This document shows, piece by piece, positions 33,948 through 43,405 of a stretch of 64,000 nucleotides of DNA (position 1 is its first letter; each line of letters opens with the position of its first letter). The stretch comes from Natronincola ferrireducens (GTDB lineage Bacteria > Bacillota > Clostridia > Peptostreptococcales > Natronincolaceae). Location of the stretch: NCBI RefSeq assembly GCF_900100845.1, contig NZ_FNFP01000001.1, positions 868,001-932,000 on the forward strand, given 5' to 3'. The translations under genes and the position numbers were made by a program. The notes under the pieces were generated by a model. It saw only the letters and a program-made list of their open reading frames with translations. It had not been told where the DNA came from and did not search any database.

Positions 33948-35021
33948 ATGAGCAATGAAAATTCAAAAAAGCAAGGACAAGGATTAGGTTTTTTTGAAAC
34001 CTATCTAACGGTATGGGTGACAGCTTGTATTGTAATTGGTGTGGCAATAGGTCAATTTTTACCAGGAGTTCCTGAAACCTTAAGTCAATTTACCTATTAT
34101 GAAATCTCTATTCCAGTAGCTATTTTAATTTGGCTAATGATCTATCCTATGATGCTAAAAATTGACTTTACCAGTATTGTAGAAGCCACTAAGAAACCAA
34201 AGGGGCTGGTTGTTACTTGTGTTAGTAACTGGTTAATTAAGCCCTTTACTATGTATTTAATCGCAGCATTCTTCCTAAAGATAGTATTTAGCGGCCTCAT
34301 TCCTGAAGCTTTGGCAAATGAATATTTAGCTGGAGCAGTAATTTTAGGAGCGGCTCCTTGTACAGCTATGGTATTTGTATGGAGTCATTTAACTAAGGGG
34401 GACCCTGCCTATACTTTAATACAAGTAGCAGTAAATGATATCATTCTTCTATTTGCCTTTACCCCCATCGTTGCTATTTTGTTAGGGATAACCGACGTAT
34501 TCGTTCCCTACGGAACCTTAATTTTATCTGTAATTCTTTTTATTGTTATTCCTTTTGTTGGTGGATACTTCTCTAGAACCTATATTGTGAAGAATAAAGG
34601 GATAGAATACTTTGAAAATGTATTTTTAAAGAAATTTGATAATGTAACGATTGTAGGACTATTACTGACATTAATTATTATCTTCACCTTCCAAGGGGAC
34701 GTTATTATTGGGAATCCATTACACATTGCATTGATTGCTATACCATTGACCATACAAACCTTTTTTATTTTTGCCATTGCCTATGGATGGGCAAAGGCCT
34801 GGAGACTACCCCATAGTGTAGCAGCACCTGCTGGTATGATTGGTGCAAGTAACTTTTTCGAGTTGGCGGTAGCTGTAGCCATATCTCTATTTGGTTTGGA
34901 GTCGGGAGCTACCTTGGCAACAGTAGTAGGTGTACTGGTGGAGGTACCAGTTATGCTTGCGTTAGTTAGAATCGCCAACAAAACAAGACATTGGTTTCCA
35001 CAGGAGCTTGGAGAAAACTAA
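33948..35021 (+). CDS. acr3: ACR3-family arsenite efflux permease
   Basis: A 357-residue membrane protein with ten helices, belonging to the bile/arsenite/riboflavin transporter superfamily. The conserved functional cysteine is in GAAPCTAMVFVWSHL, and the family stretch WLMIYPMMLKIDF is present. It extrudes As(III) produced by ArsC. The ATG at 33933 is part of the ribosome-binding site GGGAGG; 33948 is the real start. Confidence 0.94.
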   Translation: MSNENSKKQGQGLGFFETYLTVWVTACIVIGVAIGQFLPGVPETLSQFTYYEISIPVAILIWLMIYPMMLKIDFTSIVEATKKPKGLVVTCVSNWLIKPFTMYLIAAFFLKIVFSGLIPEALANEYLAGAVILGAAPCTAMVFVWSHLTKGDPAYTLIQVAVNDIILLFAFTPIVAILLGITDVFVPYGTLILSVILFIVIPFVGGYFSRTYIVKNKGIEYFENVFLKKFDNVTIVGLLLTLIIIFTFQGDVIIGNPLHIALIAIPLTIQTFFIFAIAYGWAKAWRLPHSVAAPAGMIGASNFFELAVAVAISLFGLESGATLATVVGVLVEVPVMLALVRIANKTRHWFPQELGEN

Positions 35022-35121
35022 TCAATTATCCTAAAAAGCAAGACACAACTTAGGTTTTATTTTATCGTATTTTTGAAGGTTTATTAAAAGCATTATCTCA
35101 ACTTTTATAGGAGGCATCATT

Positions 35122-36105
35122 ATGTTTGAAAGATTTGGTCACTTAGTAGCACCTTATATAGTAAAATTTGTTAACTGGTTATTGGTTCTGCTTGGATTCA
35201 ACATTGAAACGGGAGATACTTTTTACGATGCAGTTCACTTTTTTGTTTATGATACAGTAAAAATTATATTTTTACTTAGTTTTATGATTTTTATCATTAC
35301 CTATATACGCAGTTATTTTCCACCTGAAAAGGTGAAGGCATTGTTAGCGAAATTTCGTGGGATTTGGGCCTATGTTATCGCTTCTATGCTGGGGGTTGTT
35401 TCACCATTTTGCTCCTGTTCCACAGTACCTATTTTCATTGGCTTTGTTGAGGCGGGAATTCCTCTAGGGGTTACTTTTACTTTTCTAGTAACCTCTCCTA
35501 TAGTCAATGAGATTGCTCTAGGCTATCTCTTTGTTAGCTTTGGTCCTAAAATTGCTATTTTATATACCTTAGCTGGTATGACAATTGGTATTGTGACAGG
35601 ATTATTGATTGAAAAATTCAATCTCTATCACTTGGTAGAGGAATATGTCTTCAAAATTAAAATGGGGGATACCCAAGCAGAAGAAATGACCCCAAGACAA
35701 CGATTAATCTATGCAAAGGATAGTGTGGTGGATATTGTAAAAGGAATCTGGATTTATGTAGTCATTGGTATTGGAATTGGTGCGTTAATCCATGGTTGGG
35801 CTCCTGAGGATTTATTGACTAGGTATGCAGGACCAAACAATCCTCTAGCTGTTTTTGTGGGGGTGCTATTTGGTATTCCTTTATACTCTAATGCAGTTGG
35901 AACAATACCAATAGCAGAAGCCCTGATTAATAAAGGGGTGGGGGTTGGTACGGCCTTAGCCTTTATGATGTCTGTAGTGGCTTTATCTCTACCCTCCATT
36001 ATTATGTTAAAGAGAGTAATAAAACCAAAATTAATTACTATTTTTGTAAGTATTACTGGACTAGGAATTGTACTGGTAGGATTTTTATTCAATTGGGTTC
36101 TATAG
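35122..36105 (+). CDS. ArsP-like permease (DUF318 family)
   Basis: A 327-residue membrane protein with about eight helices. The conserved cysteine group SPFCSCSTVPIF and the paired SPIVNEIALGYLF and GIPLYSNAVGTIPIAEAL segments identify the permease family that includes ArsP, an exporter of trivalent organoarsenicals. It is last in the arsR-arsC-acr3 operon, which makes an arsenical substrate likely. Substrate preference is inferred from context and the cysteine group, so no symbol is given. Confidence 0.85.
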   Translation: MFERFGHLVAPYIVKFVNWLLVLLGFNIETGDTFYDAVHFFVYDTVKIIFLLSFMIFIITYIRSYFPPEKVKALLAKFRGIWAYVIASMLGVVSPFCSCSTVPIFIGFVEAGIPLGVTFTFLVTSPIVNEIALGYLFVSFGPKIAILYTLAGMTIGIVTGLLIEKFNLYHLVEEYVFKIKMGDTQAEEMTPRQRLIYAKDSVVDIVKGIWIYVVIGIGIGALIHGWAPEDLLTRYAGPNNPLAVFVGVLFGIPLYSNAVGTIPIAEALINKGVGVGTALAFMMSVVALSLPSIIMLKRVIKPKLITIFVSITGLGIVLVGFLFNWVL

Positions 36106-36144
36106 TTTGTAAAGGATTGGATAAGGGTTATAGAATTTGAAAAC

Positions 36145-36186
36145 TAAAGGGTGGCGGAATGAATTTTCATTCCATCACCCTTTAAT
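36145..36186. terminator. Terminator between the ars operon and typA
   Basis: AAAGGGTG..GGAATGAA pairs with TTCATTCC..CACCCTTT around a TTT loop, then TTTAATT. Converging genes share it. Confidence 0.85.
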
Positions 36187-36196
36187 TAATATATCA

Positions 36197-38014
36197 TTAT
36201 CCCTGACTTCTACGTTGAGTTCTTTCGCGGGTTGTTTTATCTAAAATCCTTTTTCTTAATCGAATACTTTTTGGTGTTACCTCTACTAACTCATCATCGG
36301 CAATAAATTCTAAAGCCTGCTCTAGAGAGAAGACCACTGGTGGAACCAGTTTTAGAGCATCATCAGCACCGGAGGAACGAATATTTGTTAATTGTTTACG
36401 CTTACAAACATTGACTGCAATGTCCTCTAACCTCGAACTTTCTCCCACAACCATTCCCTCATAAACCTCTATACCAGGTTCAATAAAAATTCTGCCCCGT
36501 TCTTGGGCATGATAGATACCATAGGCAATGGCTGGACCACTTTCAAAGGCAATAAGAGATCCTCTGGTTCTAGAACGAATTTCACCTCTGTAGGTGTCAT
36601 AGCCATCGAAGAGATGATGAAAGGTACCGTAACCCTTGGTATCTGTTAGGAACTCTGAACGATAACCAATTAAACCTCTAGCTGGAATTCTAAATTCTAG
36701 TTTCATCCTCCCTGTTCCAGTGGGCATCATATTTTGCATTTCACCTTTACGTTGTCCAATCTTTTCAATGACAGAGCTGGCACTTTCTTCAGGGGTCTCA
36801 ACAAAAAGCCTCTCCATAGGCTCCATTAATCCATCATCAGTCTTCTTCATAATTACTTGAGGTCTAGATACAGCAAATTCATAGCCCTCTCTACGCATGG
36901 TTTCTATAAGAATAGAAAGGTGTAATTCACCTCTACCTAAGACTTTAAAGGAATCAGCGGATAATTCCTCCATACGCATTGCTACATTGGAAAGTATTTC
37001 TCTCTCCAAACGATCCTTTAAATGTCTACTGGTGACAAAGGTCCCCTCTTTACCAGCAAAGGGACTATCGTTTACCATAAAGTTCATAGAAATCGTAGGA
37101 TCATCGATTTTAACAAAGGGTAGAGGTTCTACTTTATCTACTGAACAAATGGTATCACCAATATTAATATCAGCTATACCTGATATGGCAACAATTTCAC
37201 CTACTGTTGCCCCATCTATATCCACTCGTTTTAACCCTTGAAAATTATATAGGTTGGCAATTCTGACGTTAGCAAGGCTTCCGTCAGTAGCGGCATGAAC
37301 AACGGTTTCTCCCTTTGCAACCTTACCTCGAATGATTTTACCAATACCGATTCTACCAATATATTTATCATAATCAATGGTAGAGATAAGAAGCTGTAGA
37401 CCGTCTTCATCATCACCTTCAGGACAAGGAATATGTTCTAGGATTCCTTCAAATAAAGGGGCAAAATTATTTCGTTCATCTTCTTCAGATAATACGGCAT
37501 AGCCGCCTACACCAGAAGCATAGATTACAGGGAATTCCAACTGTTCATCAGTAGCCTCTAGGTCAATAAATAGATCTAGCACCTCATCAATTACCTCTGA
37601 AGCTCTAGCTCCAGGACGGTCAATCTTATTAATTACTACAACAGGTCTTAAGCCACTTTTCAGGGCTTTTTGCAGAACAAAGCGGGTTTGGGGCATAGGA
37701 CCTTCAAAAGCATCAACCAACAGCAGCACACCGTCCACCATTTGCATGATTCGCTCTACTTCTCCACCAAAGTCTGCATGGCCAGGAGTATCAAAAATAT
37801 TAATTTTTACATCCTTGTAGGAAACAGCTGTGTTTTTGGACAGGATCGTGATTCCTCTTTCTCGTTCTAAAGAGTTGGAGTCCATTACCCGTTCCTCTAC
37901 TACTTCGTTGACACGGAAGGTTCCACTTTGTCTTAGCATTTGATCTACTAAGGTTGTTTTTCCATGATCAACATGGGCGATAATTGCGATATTTCTAATA
38001 TCTTTTCTTTGCAT
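36197..38014 (-). CDS. typA: TypA/BipA translational GTPase
   Basis: A 605-residue ribosome-associated GTPase. G1 is AHVDHGKTT (13-21); G3 DTPGHADFGGE and G4 NKIDRPGA are clear. It is followed by EF-G-like domain II, domains III and V, and the BipA-specific C-terminal domain (GTFHHLFDGYDTYRG). Length and domain order are standard. TypA aids ribosome assembly and stress or low-temperature growth. Monocistronic. Confidence 0.96.
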   Translation of the reverse strand: MQRKDIRNIAIIAHVDHGKTTLVDQMLRQSGTFRVNEVVEERVMDSNSLERERGITILSKNTAVSYKDVKINIFDTPGHADFGGEVERIMQMVDGVLLLVDAFEGPMPQTRFVLQKALKSGLRPVVVINKIDRPGARASEVIDEVLDLFIDLEATDEQLEFPVIYASGVGGYAVLSEEDERNNFAPLFEGILEHIPCPEGDDEDGLQLLISTIDYDKYIGRIGIGKIIRGKVAKGETVVHAATDGSLANVRIANLYNFQGLKRVDIDGATVGEIVAISGIADINIGDTICSVDKVEPLPFVKIDDPTISMNFMVNDSPFAGKEGTFVTSRHLKDRLEREILSNVAMRMEELSADSFKVLGRGELHLSILIETMRREGYEFAVSRPQVIMKKTDDGLMEPMERLFVETPEESASSVIEKIGQRKGEMQNMMPTGTGRMKLEFRIPARGLIGYRSEFLTDTKGYGTFHHLFDGYDTYRGEIRSRTRGSLIAFESGPAIAYGIYHAQERGRIFIEPGIEVYEGMVVGESSRLEDIAVNVCKRKQLTNIRSSGADDALKLVPPVVFSLEQALEFIADDELVEVTPKSIRLRKRILDKTTRERTQRRSQG

Positions 38015-38799
38015 CTGTTTTTCACATCTTCTTTCATTATAAATTTATACTATAAATAAAATGACACTTAATTCAGAAGACGTTTCTTCAACCCCTGAAT
38101 TTTAGCGGAATTTATTTTAAGAATATAATACTTCAATTTCCATTTATACAACCTATCCAGTAGAAAACAGTATCATAACAGTATGTCAAAGGACAAGGTC
38201 TATATCTTTAAGGATGCTACTACATAAAGTAACAAAAGCAATTTTATCATAAACTTCTATTTTCTACAATAAAATGCCACTTAATTCAGAGAAGATTTTT
38301 TCTATCCGTAAATTTTAGTCCAAGTTCCCTTCAGTAGATTTCCCATCTAGATTCAGCAGAATTTAGTTTTGTTATAGTTCTTTATAAAACATGAAAGGTG
38401 AAGGTGTAACAATACATAAAAGGATAAATCTAATCCATATATAATAGGAAGTATACTTATTTTAAACAGAGGAAAGGATTTTTACTACTATTAAACAGAT
38501 TACACATTAAGGAAAAAAAGACAAAAAATAAAAATGTTACAATAAGGAAAAACAACGAAATTTATTCAAAATATTAAAAAAATAGAGGAAATTCAAAAGA
38601 TTTGTTGAATGGTAATAATTAACTAATCTATACAGTACAAATAGATAGGACAGCAGATTTAGGTGGATATTGAGGAGAATAATTAACTTTCATTTAGGGA
38701 GGTTGATAATATTTAAGACGGAAAATAGCCACATCAAAGGAGGAGATACCGCAACAACATTGTACATATTGTAAAATATATTAAAGGAGGGACAAACCT
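38015..38799. other. 785-bp intergenic region between typA and AOR
   Basis: No convincing gene. It holds two diverged direct repeats (separate entry), AT-rich promoter sequence for both neighbours, and two Shine-Dalgarno-like runs (38698 and 38739) before the AOR start whose associated frames are very short. Confidence 0.6.
38055..38318. repeat. Pair of diverged ~51-bp direct repeats
   Basis: Copies at 38055-38105 and 38268-38318 begin with a 23-bp block identical at 22 positions (core CACTTAATTCAGA) and end AATTTTAG. Each has potential inner pairing such as AATTCAG with CTGAATT. Non-coding. Confidence 0.65.
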
Positions 38800-40716
38800 A
38801 TGATTTTTCCAAATGCAAAAATTTTGGATGTTGATTTAACTAGTAAAGAAATAAGTATGAGGGAAATTCCAGGAGAAACCTATCGTCTATATCCAGGGGG
38901 ATCAGCTTTAGGACTATATCTAATACTACAGGAGATGGAGGCAGGGATAGACCCTTTATCCCCAGAAAACATGTTGGTGTTTTCTGTATCTGCGTTGACA
39001 GGTCTTCCGGTTAGTGGACAAAGCAGGGTGAATGTAACAACTAAAAGTCCTCTAACAGGAGGTATTGGAGCTACAGAAGCAGGAGGATTTTTCCCAGCCC
39101 ATTTAAAGGGAAATGGTTATGACGCTGTGATTCTCCGGGGTAAATCAGAAAAACCTGTTTACTTGTATGTTGATGAAGACAATGTAGAAATAAGAGATGC
39201 CCAAAAAATGTGGGGCAAAGTAACAGGAGAAGCCGAAAGGCTTATTAAAGAAGATTTAGGAGAAGAAAGGGTTGAAATAGCTCAAATCGGTCCTGGGGGA
39301 GAAAATCTAGTAAAGTATGCTTGTATTATGAATATGTCCAATCGTGCCAACGGTAGAAATGGAACAGGAGCTGTTATGGGTTCCAAAAACTTAAAGGCTT
39401 TGGTTGTGAAAAAGGCAAGACCGAGAAAACCCCACAATCCAGAGGGCTTTAAAACATTAACTGGTAATCTTAAAGAACGTTTTGCAGAAAACCCAGGGAT
39501 TGTAGGGCTGGGAGAGCATGGTACCGATGGTGAGCTTTTAGGTACCAATATGGATGGATTTTTAGCAACAAAGAACTTTAGCACAGGATATTTTGAAAAA
39601 GAAAATGCCAAAAAGATTACTGGAACTACCATGACAAAAACTATCCTGAAGGAAAGGGATACCTGCTACGCCTGTGCAATTCGATGTAAAAGAGTTGTTG
39701 AAGTAGAAGGGAAGGTAGACCCCCTCTATGGAGGACCAGAATATGAAACCTGTGCCACCTTCGGGTCCTATTGTGGAGTATCAAGTCTTGAGGATGTTGC
39801 ACTGGCCAATCAATTATGTAATATGTACGGTTTAGATACCATTTCCTGTGGTGCAACCATAGCCTTCGCTATGGAATGTTATGAAAAAGGATTATTAACT
39901 AAGGAGGACACTGATGGACTAGATTTAAAATTTGGCAACCATGAGGTATTCCCTACTCTTATTGAAAAAATTGCAAAGCGTGAAGGATTTGGAGATCTTT
40001 TGGCGGAAGGTAGTGCTAGGGCAGCTAGAAAAATTGGAGAAGCTGCGATACCACTAAGTATCTCTGTAAAAAATCAAGAATTACCTGCCCATATGCCTCA
40101 GTACAAACCAGCGGTGGGACTATTATATGCAGTGAATTCCTTTGGTGCTGACCATCAATCCTGTGAGCATGATCCATTTTTAGTAATGCCTGCCGACAGT
40201 AAAGAAAGAAAATGGCTAGGTCATATGGCAGCCCTCAAGGAATACGATAACCCTCATGTATTGGATGATGAAAAGGTTCAATATGCTGTAGACGGTCAAA
40301 GGTTTTATTCTTTAATGGATACCCTATGTCTCTGTCAATTTGCCTGGGGCCCTGCATGGCAGCTATACGGACCGGCTGATCTTATTGATTTATGCAAATA
40401 TGGTATTGGTTGGGAAACCTCTCTATATGAATTACTTCGTATTGGTGAAAGAAGAATCAATATGATGCGTTATTTTAATGCTAGAGAAGGCTTTACCAAG
40501 AAGGATGACTATCTGCCCGACAGAATATTTGAGGCAATGCCGGATGGACCTGCAAAAGGTCATGTGATGGATAAAGAAGAATTTGAAAGAGCTAAGGAGC
40601 TTTACTATAAGTTTGTTGGGTGGGATGAAGAAACAGGAAACCCAACAGAAATCAATTTAAGAAGACTTGGGTTGGGCTGGCTGTTGGAGAAGGATAAGGA
40701 GTTAGCTAAAGCATAA
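38800..40716 (+). CDS. Aldehyde:ferredoxin oxidoreductase (tungsten type)
   Basis: A 638-residue AOR-family enzyme that oxidises aldehydes to acids with ferredoxin, using a tungsten-bis-pterin and one [4Fe-4S] cluster. Cluster ligands Cys289, Cys292 and Cys296 are in DTCYACAIRCK, with the fourth in LCLCQF near residue 510. Pterin-binding glycine motifs RNGTGAVMGSKNLKA are present. The start follows AAAGGAGGG. The adjacent MoaD-like gene supports a dedicated pterin cofactor supply. In amino-acid fermenters AOR handles aldehydes from keto-acid decarboxylation; this is inference. Confidence 0.93.
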   Translation: MIFPNAKILDVDLTSKEISMREIPGETYRLYPGGSALGLYLILQEMEAGIDPLSPENMLVFSVSALTGLPVSGQSRVNVTTKSPLTGGIGATEAGGFFPAHLKGNGYDAVILRGKSEKPVYLYVDEDNVEIRDAQKMWGKVTGEAERLIKEDLGEERVEIAQIGPGGENLVKYACIMNMSNRANGRNGTGAVMGSKNLKALVVKKARPRKPHNPEGFKTLTGNLKERFAENPGIVGLGEHGTDGELLGTNMDGFLATKNFSTGYFEKENAKKITGTTMTKTILKERDTCYACAIRCKRVVEVEGKVDPLYGGPEYETCATFGSYCGVSSLEDVALANQLCNMYGLDTISCGATIAFAMECYEKGLLTKEDTDGLDLKFGNHEVFPTLIEKIAKREGFGDLLAEGSARAARKIGEAAIPLSISVKNQELPAHMPQYKPAVGLLYAVNSFGADHQSCEHDPFLVMPADSKERKWLGHMAALKEYDNPHVLDDEKVQYAVDGQRFYSLMDTLCLCQFAWGPAWQLYGPADLIDLCKYGIGWETSLYELLRIGERRINMMRYFNAREGFTKKDDYLPDRIFEAMPDGPAKGHVMDKEEFERAKELYYKFVGWDEETGNPTEINLRRLGLGWLLEKDKELAKA

Positions 40717-40751
40717 TACACTTATATATGTAACAGTGGGGAGGTAAAGAG

Positions 40752-40949
40752 GTGAAAATTTTTGTTAACAACCAAGAAAAGACAGTAGTTGAAGGGTGTA
40801 CCGTAAAAAATCTCCTAAAAAGCATGGAGTTAACCTCCTCTGTTGCAATATGGATAAATGATTTACAATTGCTACAAGGAGATTATCCCACTTACATACT
40901 AAAAGAAGGGGATAAAGTGAAGATTTTCAAACCTATGGGGGGCGGTTAG
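40752..40949 (+). CDS. MoaD/ThiS-family sulfur carrier
   Basis: A 65-residue ubiquitin-like protein ending in PMGGG, the C-terminal glycine tail that is adenylated and thiocarboxylated by an E1-like enzyme. It starts with GTG behind GAGGTAAAGAGG, 35 bp after the AOR gene. AOR-linked MoaD homologues provide sulfur for molybdopterin/tungstopterin. The stop codon precedes a strong terminator. Confidence 0.88.
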   Translation: MKIFVNNQEKTVVEGCTVKNLLKSMELTSSVAIWINDLQLLQGDYPTYILKEGDKVKIFKPMGGG

Positions 40950-40956
40950 AACCTCT

Positions 40957-41005
40957 AAATCAAGATCCTATCTTTTCGTTTGGAAAGATAGGATCTTGAT
41001 TTTTT
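40957..41005 (+). terminator. Terminator of the AOR-MoaD operon
   Basis: A perfect 19-bp stem (40957-40975 with 40984-41002) with an 8-nt loop, followed by TTTT. Confidence 0.92.
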
Positions 41006-41059
41006 CGTTAATAATTCTCCAAAACACTAGTTGATAAATATGATTATAAATTAACCTTG

Positions 41060-41088
41060 TTTACAAACAAATAAAGTAATGCTATAAT
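41060..41088 (+). promoter_or_regulatory. Promoter of the thioredoxin-grdA operon
   Basis: TTTACA (41060-41065), 17-bp spacer, TATAAT (41083-41088). The -35 region has TTACAAACAAATAAAG, a motif nearly repeated at the grdE-like promoter (43304). Confidence 0.72.
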
Positions 41089-41175
41089 GTTAACAAAGTA
41101 AAAGATATCAAAATATTTTGAGATTAATCTTAAAACATGGACTACATATTATTTTAAAGAGTGGGGGGTGAAAAA

Positions 41176-41493
41176 ATGTTAACCATAGATAAGGATACTT
41201 TTCAACAAGAAGTGTTAGAAGTAGAGGGTTATGTACTAGTGGATTTTTGGAGTGAAAGCTGTGAACCATGTAAAGCTATCATGCCTTCAATAGTGGAACT
41301 ATCCGAAAAATATAAAGACAGTATGAAATTTTGCAAACTTGAAACTACAAAAGCAAGACGATTAGCTATTAAACAGAGGGTTTTAGGCCTTCCAACTGTA
41401 GCAATTTACAAGGATGGGGAGAAAATAGCTGAAAAGACAAATGAAGAGGTAACAAAAGAAGGCATCGAGGCTATGATTCAACAATATGTATAA
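41176..41493 (+). CDS. Thioredoxin of the glycine reductase system (CEPC active site)
   Basis: A 105-residue thioredoxin with the unusual active site CEPC (VDFWSESCEPCKA) in place of CGPC, and cis-proline LPTVAIY. Thioredoxins with altered active sites accompany glycine reductase genes in Clostridia, where they reduce the selenoprotein after each turnover. GGGGGGTG precedes the ATG at 41176. It is the first gene of an operon with grdA 146 bp downstream. The matching thioredoxin reductase is not in the window. Confidence 0.9.
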   Translation: MLTIDKDTFQQEVLEVEGYVLVDFWSESCEPCKAIMPSIVELSEKYKDSMKFCKLETTKARRLAIKQRVLGLPTVAIYKDGEKIAEKTNEEVTKEGIEAMIQQYV

Positions 41494-41639
41494 TTTTATT
41501 TATATAAAAGCATAGTTTCAAGCCAACATTTTTAAATAGAGATACAGGTGAAATTGGAAATGTACCTTGTTCTATTTCAGATACCATTTGTATTAAAAGA
41601 AGAGACCTTTATATAAATAGTAAAGAAAGGATGTTGAAA

Positions 41640-42113
41640 ATGGGAGCATATGATGGTAAAAAAATCATTATCATTGGTGACCGTGATGGTATACCAGGTC
41701 CAGCTATTGAGGAGTGCTTAAAAGGCACTGGTGCAGAAGTAGTATTTTCTTCTACTGAATGCTTTGTCTGAACCGCTGCAGGAGCAATGGACCTAGAAAA
41801 CCAAAAAAGAGTTAAGGATCTTACAGAAAAGCATGGTGCAGAAAATATCGTAGTGCTTTTAGGAGCGGCAGAAGCAGAAGCGGCAGGATTGGCTGCTGAA
41901 ACTGTAACAGCTGGAGATCCAACCTTTGCAGGTCCATTGGCAGGAGTCCAGTTAGGACTTAGAGTATATCATGCAGTAGAGCCTCAATTTAAGGATGAAG
42001 TAGACCCTACAGTATATGATGATCAAATTGGTATGATGGAAATGGTTTTAAATGTAGAGGAAATTATTGAAGAAATGACTTCAATCAGAGATGAATTTTG
42101 TCAATTTAAATAA
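41640..42113 (+). CDS. grdA: Glycine/sarcosine/betaine reductase selenoprotein A (UGA = Sec44)
   Basis: A 157-residue protein reading through an in-frame TGA at 41769-41771. It begins [17 protein letters not shown] and contains the diagnostic [13 protein letters not shown] with Sec at codon 44, then [31 protein letters not shown]. GrdA carries the carboxymethyl-selenoether intermediate passed from component B to component C. A stem immediately after the UGA (GCT..AGC, 41775-41785) is a plausible SECIS. A caller that stops at UGA would report only a frame starting at 41787. The ribosome-binding site is AAAGAAAGG. Confidence 0.96.
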
Positions 42114-42115
42114 TA

Positions 42116-42160
42116 AAAAGCTAGATGGGTGTATACTTCTACACCCATCTAGCTTTTTTG
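42116..42160. terminator. Bidirectional terminator (grdA / TetR)
   Basis: AAAAAGCTAGATGGGTGTA and TACACCCATCTAGCTTTTT form a perfect 19-bp stem with a short loop, between converging genes. Confidence 0.92.
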
Positions 42161-42820
42161 CTATAGACAAGTACTGTAGCATTGAATAGTCTTTTTAATA
42201 TATTTTAATGTCATTTCTACAGCCTCATCTACAGTATAAAGATCTTTATTATTTAGTATTTTGCATAGCATACCGTAGTATATTAAGTAAGTCATTTTAT
42301 TAATGTCATAAAGATCCTTCTCTTCAATAAAACCTTCCTTCACACAAGATTTTAGGATAGAGATATTTCTTTCATAGATATTCTTTTCTAAAAACATGGA
42401 CAAGAGTTCTTCGGACTCTGCGACTAGATCCTCTGGAAAAATTTCATAATATTCTTTAACAGAATCCCTTATATAATCACTATAGGCATCAAAAAAAATA
42501 GCATGATAAATTTTAGGCTTACTAAAGGAATAGTAACAAAAGCATCGCCAAATAGCAACATACTTATCAAAGGCAGTTTCAACTCCCTTTAAATAACATG
42601 GCAGAGCCTCGGAATATTCTTTGACATACTTCATGGAAGCAAAAAATATCAAGTGATCTAGGTTCTCAAAATAGTTATATAGGGTAGCACTATTATAACC
42701 AGCAATATCAGCAACCTTTCTAACAGTGACAGCTTCCAAACCCTCCTCTTCGATAATGTGATTAGTAGCTTCGATGAAGTAGCTCATCATTCTTCTTTTT
42801 TGAATTTCTTTTTTACTCAT
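42161..42820 (-). CDS. TetR-family regulator
   Basis: A 219-residue regulator. The N-terminal helix-turn-helix is clear (EEEGLEAVTVRKVADIAGYNSATLYNYFENLDHL, about 24-57), followed by a helical ligand domain rich in aromatics and cysteines. It sits on the opposite strand between the thioredoxin-grdA operon and the grdE/B-like operon, so it is a good candidate for controlling both. A CACATGTG-centred dyad upstream of its own start suggests autoregulation. Confidence 0.88.
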   Translation of the reverse strand: MSKKEIQKRRMMSYFIEATNHIIEEEGLEAVTVRKVADIAGYNSATLYNYFENLDHLIFFASMKYVKEYSEALPCYLKGVETAFDKYVAIWRCFCYYSFSKPKIYHAIFFDAYSDYIRDSVKEYYEIFPEDLVAESEELLSMFLEKNIYERNISILKSCVKEGFIEEKDLYDINKMTYLIYYGMLCKILNNKDLYTVDEAVEMTLKYIKKTIQCYSTCL

Positions 42821-42872
42821 TAATTATCACCATCTATCTTAATTAATGCAATATTTAACCAGTTTTGATTAT

Positions 42873-42890
42873 TATAACACATGTGATAAA
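42873..42890. promoter_or_regulatory. Dyad upstream of the TetR gene
   Basis: TTATAACACATGTGATAA, centred on the palindrome CACATGTG (42878-42885), lies about 55 bp upstream of the TetR start and overlaps its likely promoter. Candidate autoregulatory operator. Confidence 0.4.
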
Positions 42891-43038
42891 CAACACACAA
42901 ATAATATACGTATTATTACTATAATTATTAATAATCTTACACGACATAATGATTTAAATTACTTATAATCGATAGGAAACTATAAAATTTTTAAAATTGT
43001 AACTAAGTTATAAGTTTTTTCTGTTGAAATAGCAATAG

Positions 43039-43186
43039 AGGCTGTTGAAAAACTCTGGTTTGTGTCACTATGGATGGAACCTAGTGAAATGCAGAGTCTT
43101 GAAAGTTTGGAGATACAAGATTCTTCCCTATGGACAGAATGACAACCTAAGTTTTTTAATATAATTCATGGATTTTTCAACAACCT
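43039..43186. repeat. MITE-like element with TIRs
   Basis: A 148-bp non-coding element bounded by AGGCTGTTGAAAAA (43039-43052) and TTTTTCAACAACCT (43173-43186), 13 of 14 positions matching as inverted repeats. The interior has TGTCACT... and ...AGAATGACA arms and AAGATTCTTC, like the element at 13653. No transposase is encoded. Confidence 0.72.
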
Positions 43187-43303
43187 GAATAGGCGGGTTT
43201 TTTAGTTTGTATATAAAAGTTTTTTATACATACAGGCGAATCTATAGAACCAAATAATACTCTGAATATTTTTAAAAAAAACAATATTTATTTAATAAAC
43301 ACG

Positions 43304-43332
43304 GTTACAAAATAAACTAGATATGATATAAT
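43304..43332 (+). promoter_or_regulatory. Promoter of the grdE/B-like operon
   Basis: GTTACA (43304-43309), 17-bp spacer, TATAAT (43327-43332), 74 bp before the start codon. The sequence TTACAAAATAAAC matches the -35 region of the grdA operon promoter. Confidence 0.68.
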
Positions 43333-43405
43333 AAATTTGAAAAAACAGTTATTTGGTTAACAAAATTTTAGCTTTTGATAATTCCATTAAAGGGAGTGTA
43401 AAGGA

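Noticed and set aside
38703-38774. A 23-codon frame from TTG with GGGAGG just upstream of the AOR gene
   Set aside because: Zero spacing to the ribosome-binding site and no recognisable content; not enough to call a leader peptide.
41787-42113. A 108-residue protein starting MDLENQKRV
   Set aside because: It is the part of GrdA after Sec44; the true start at 41640 restores the full conserved protein.
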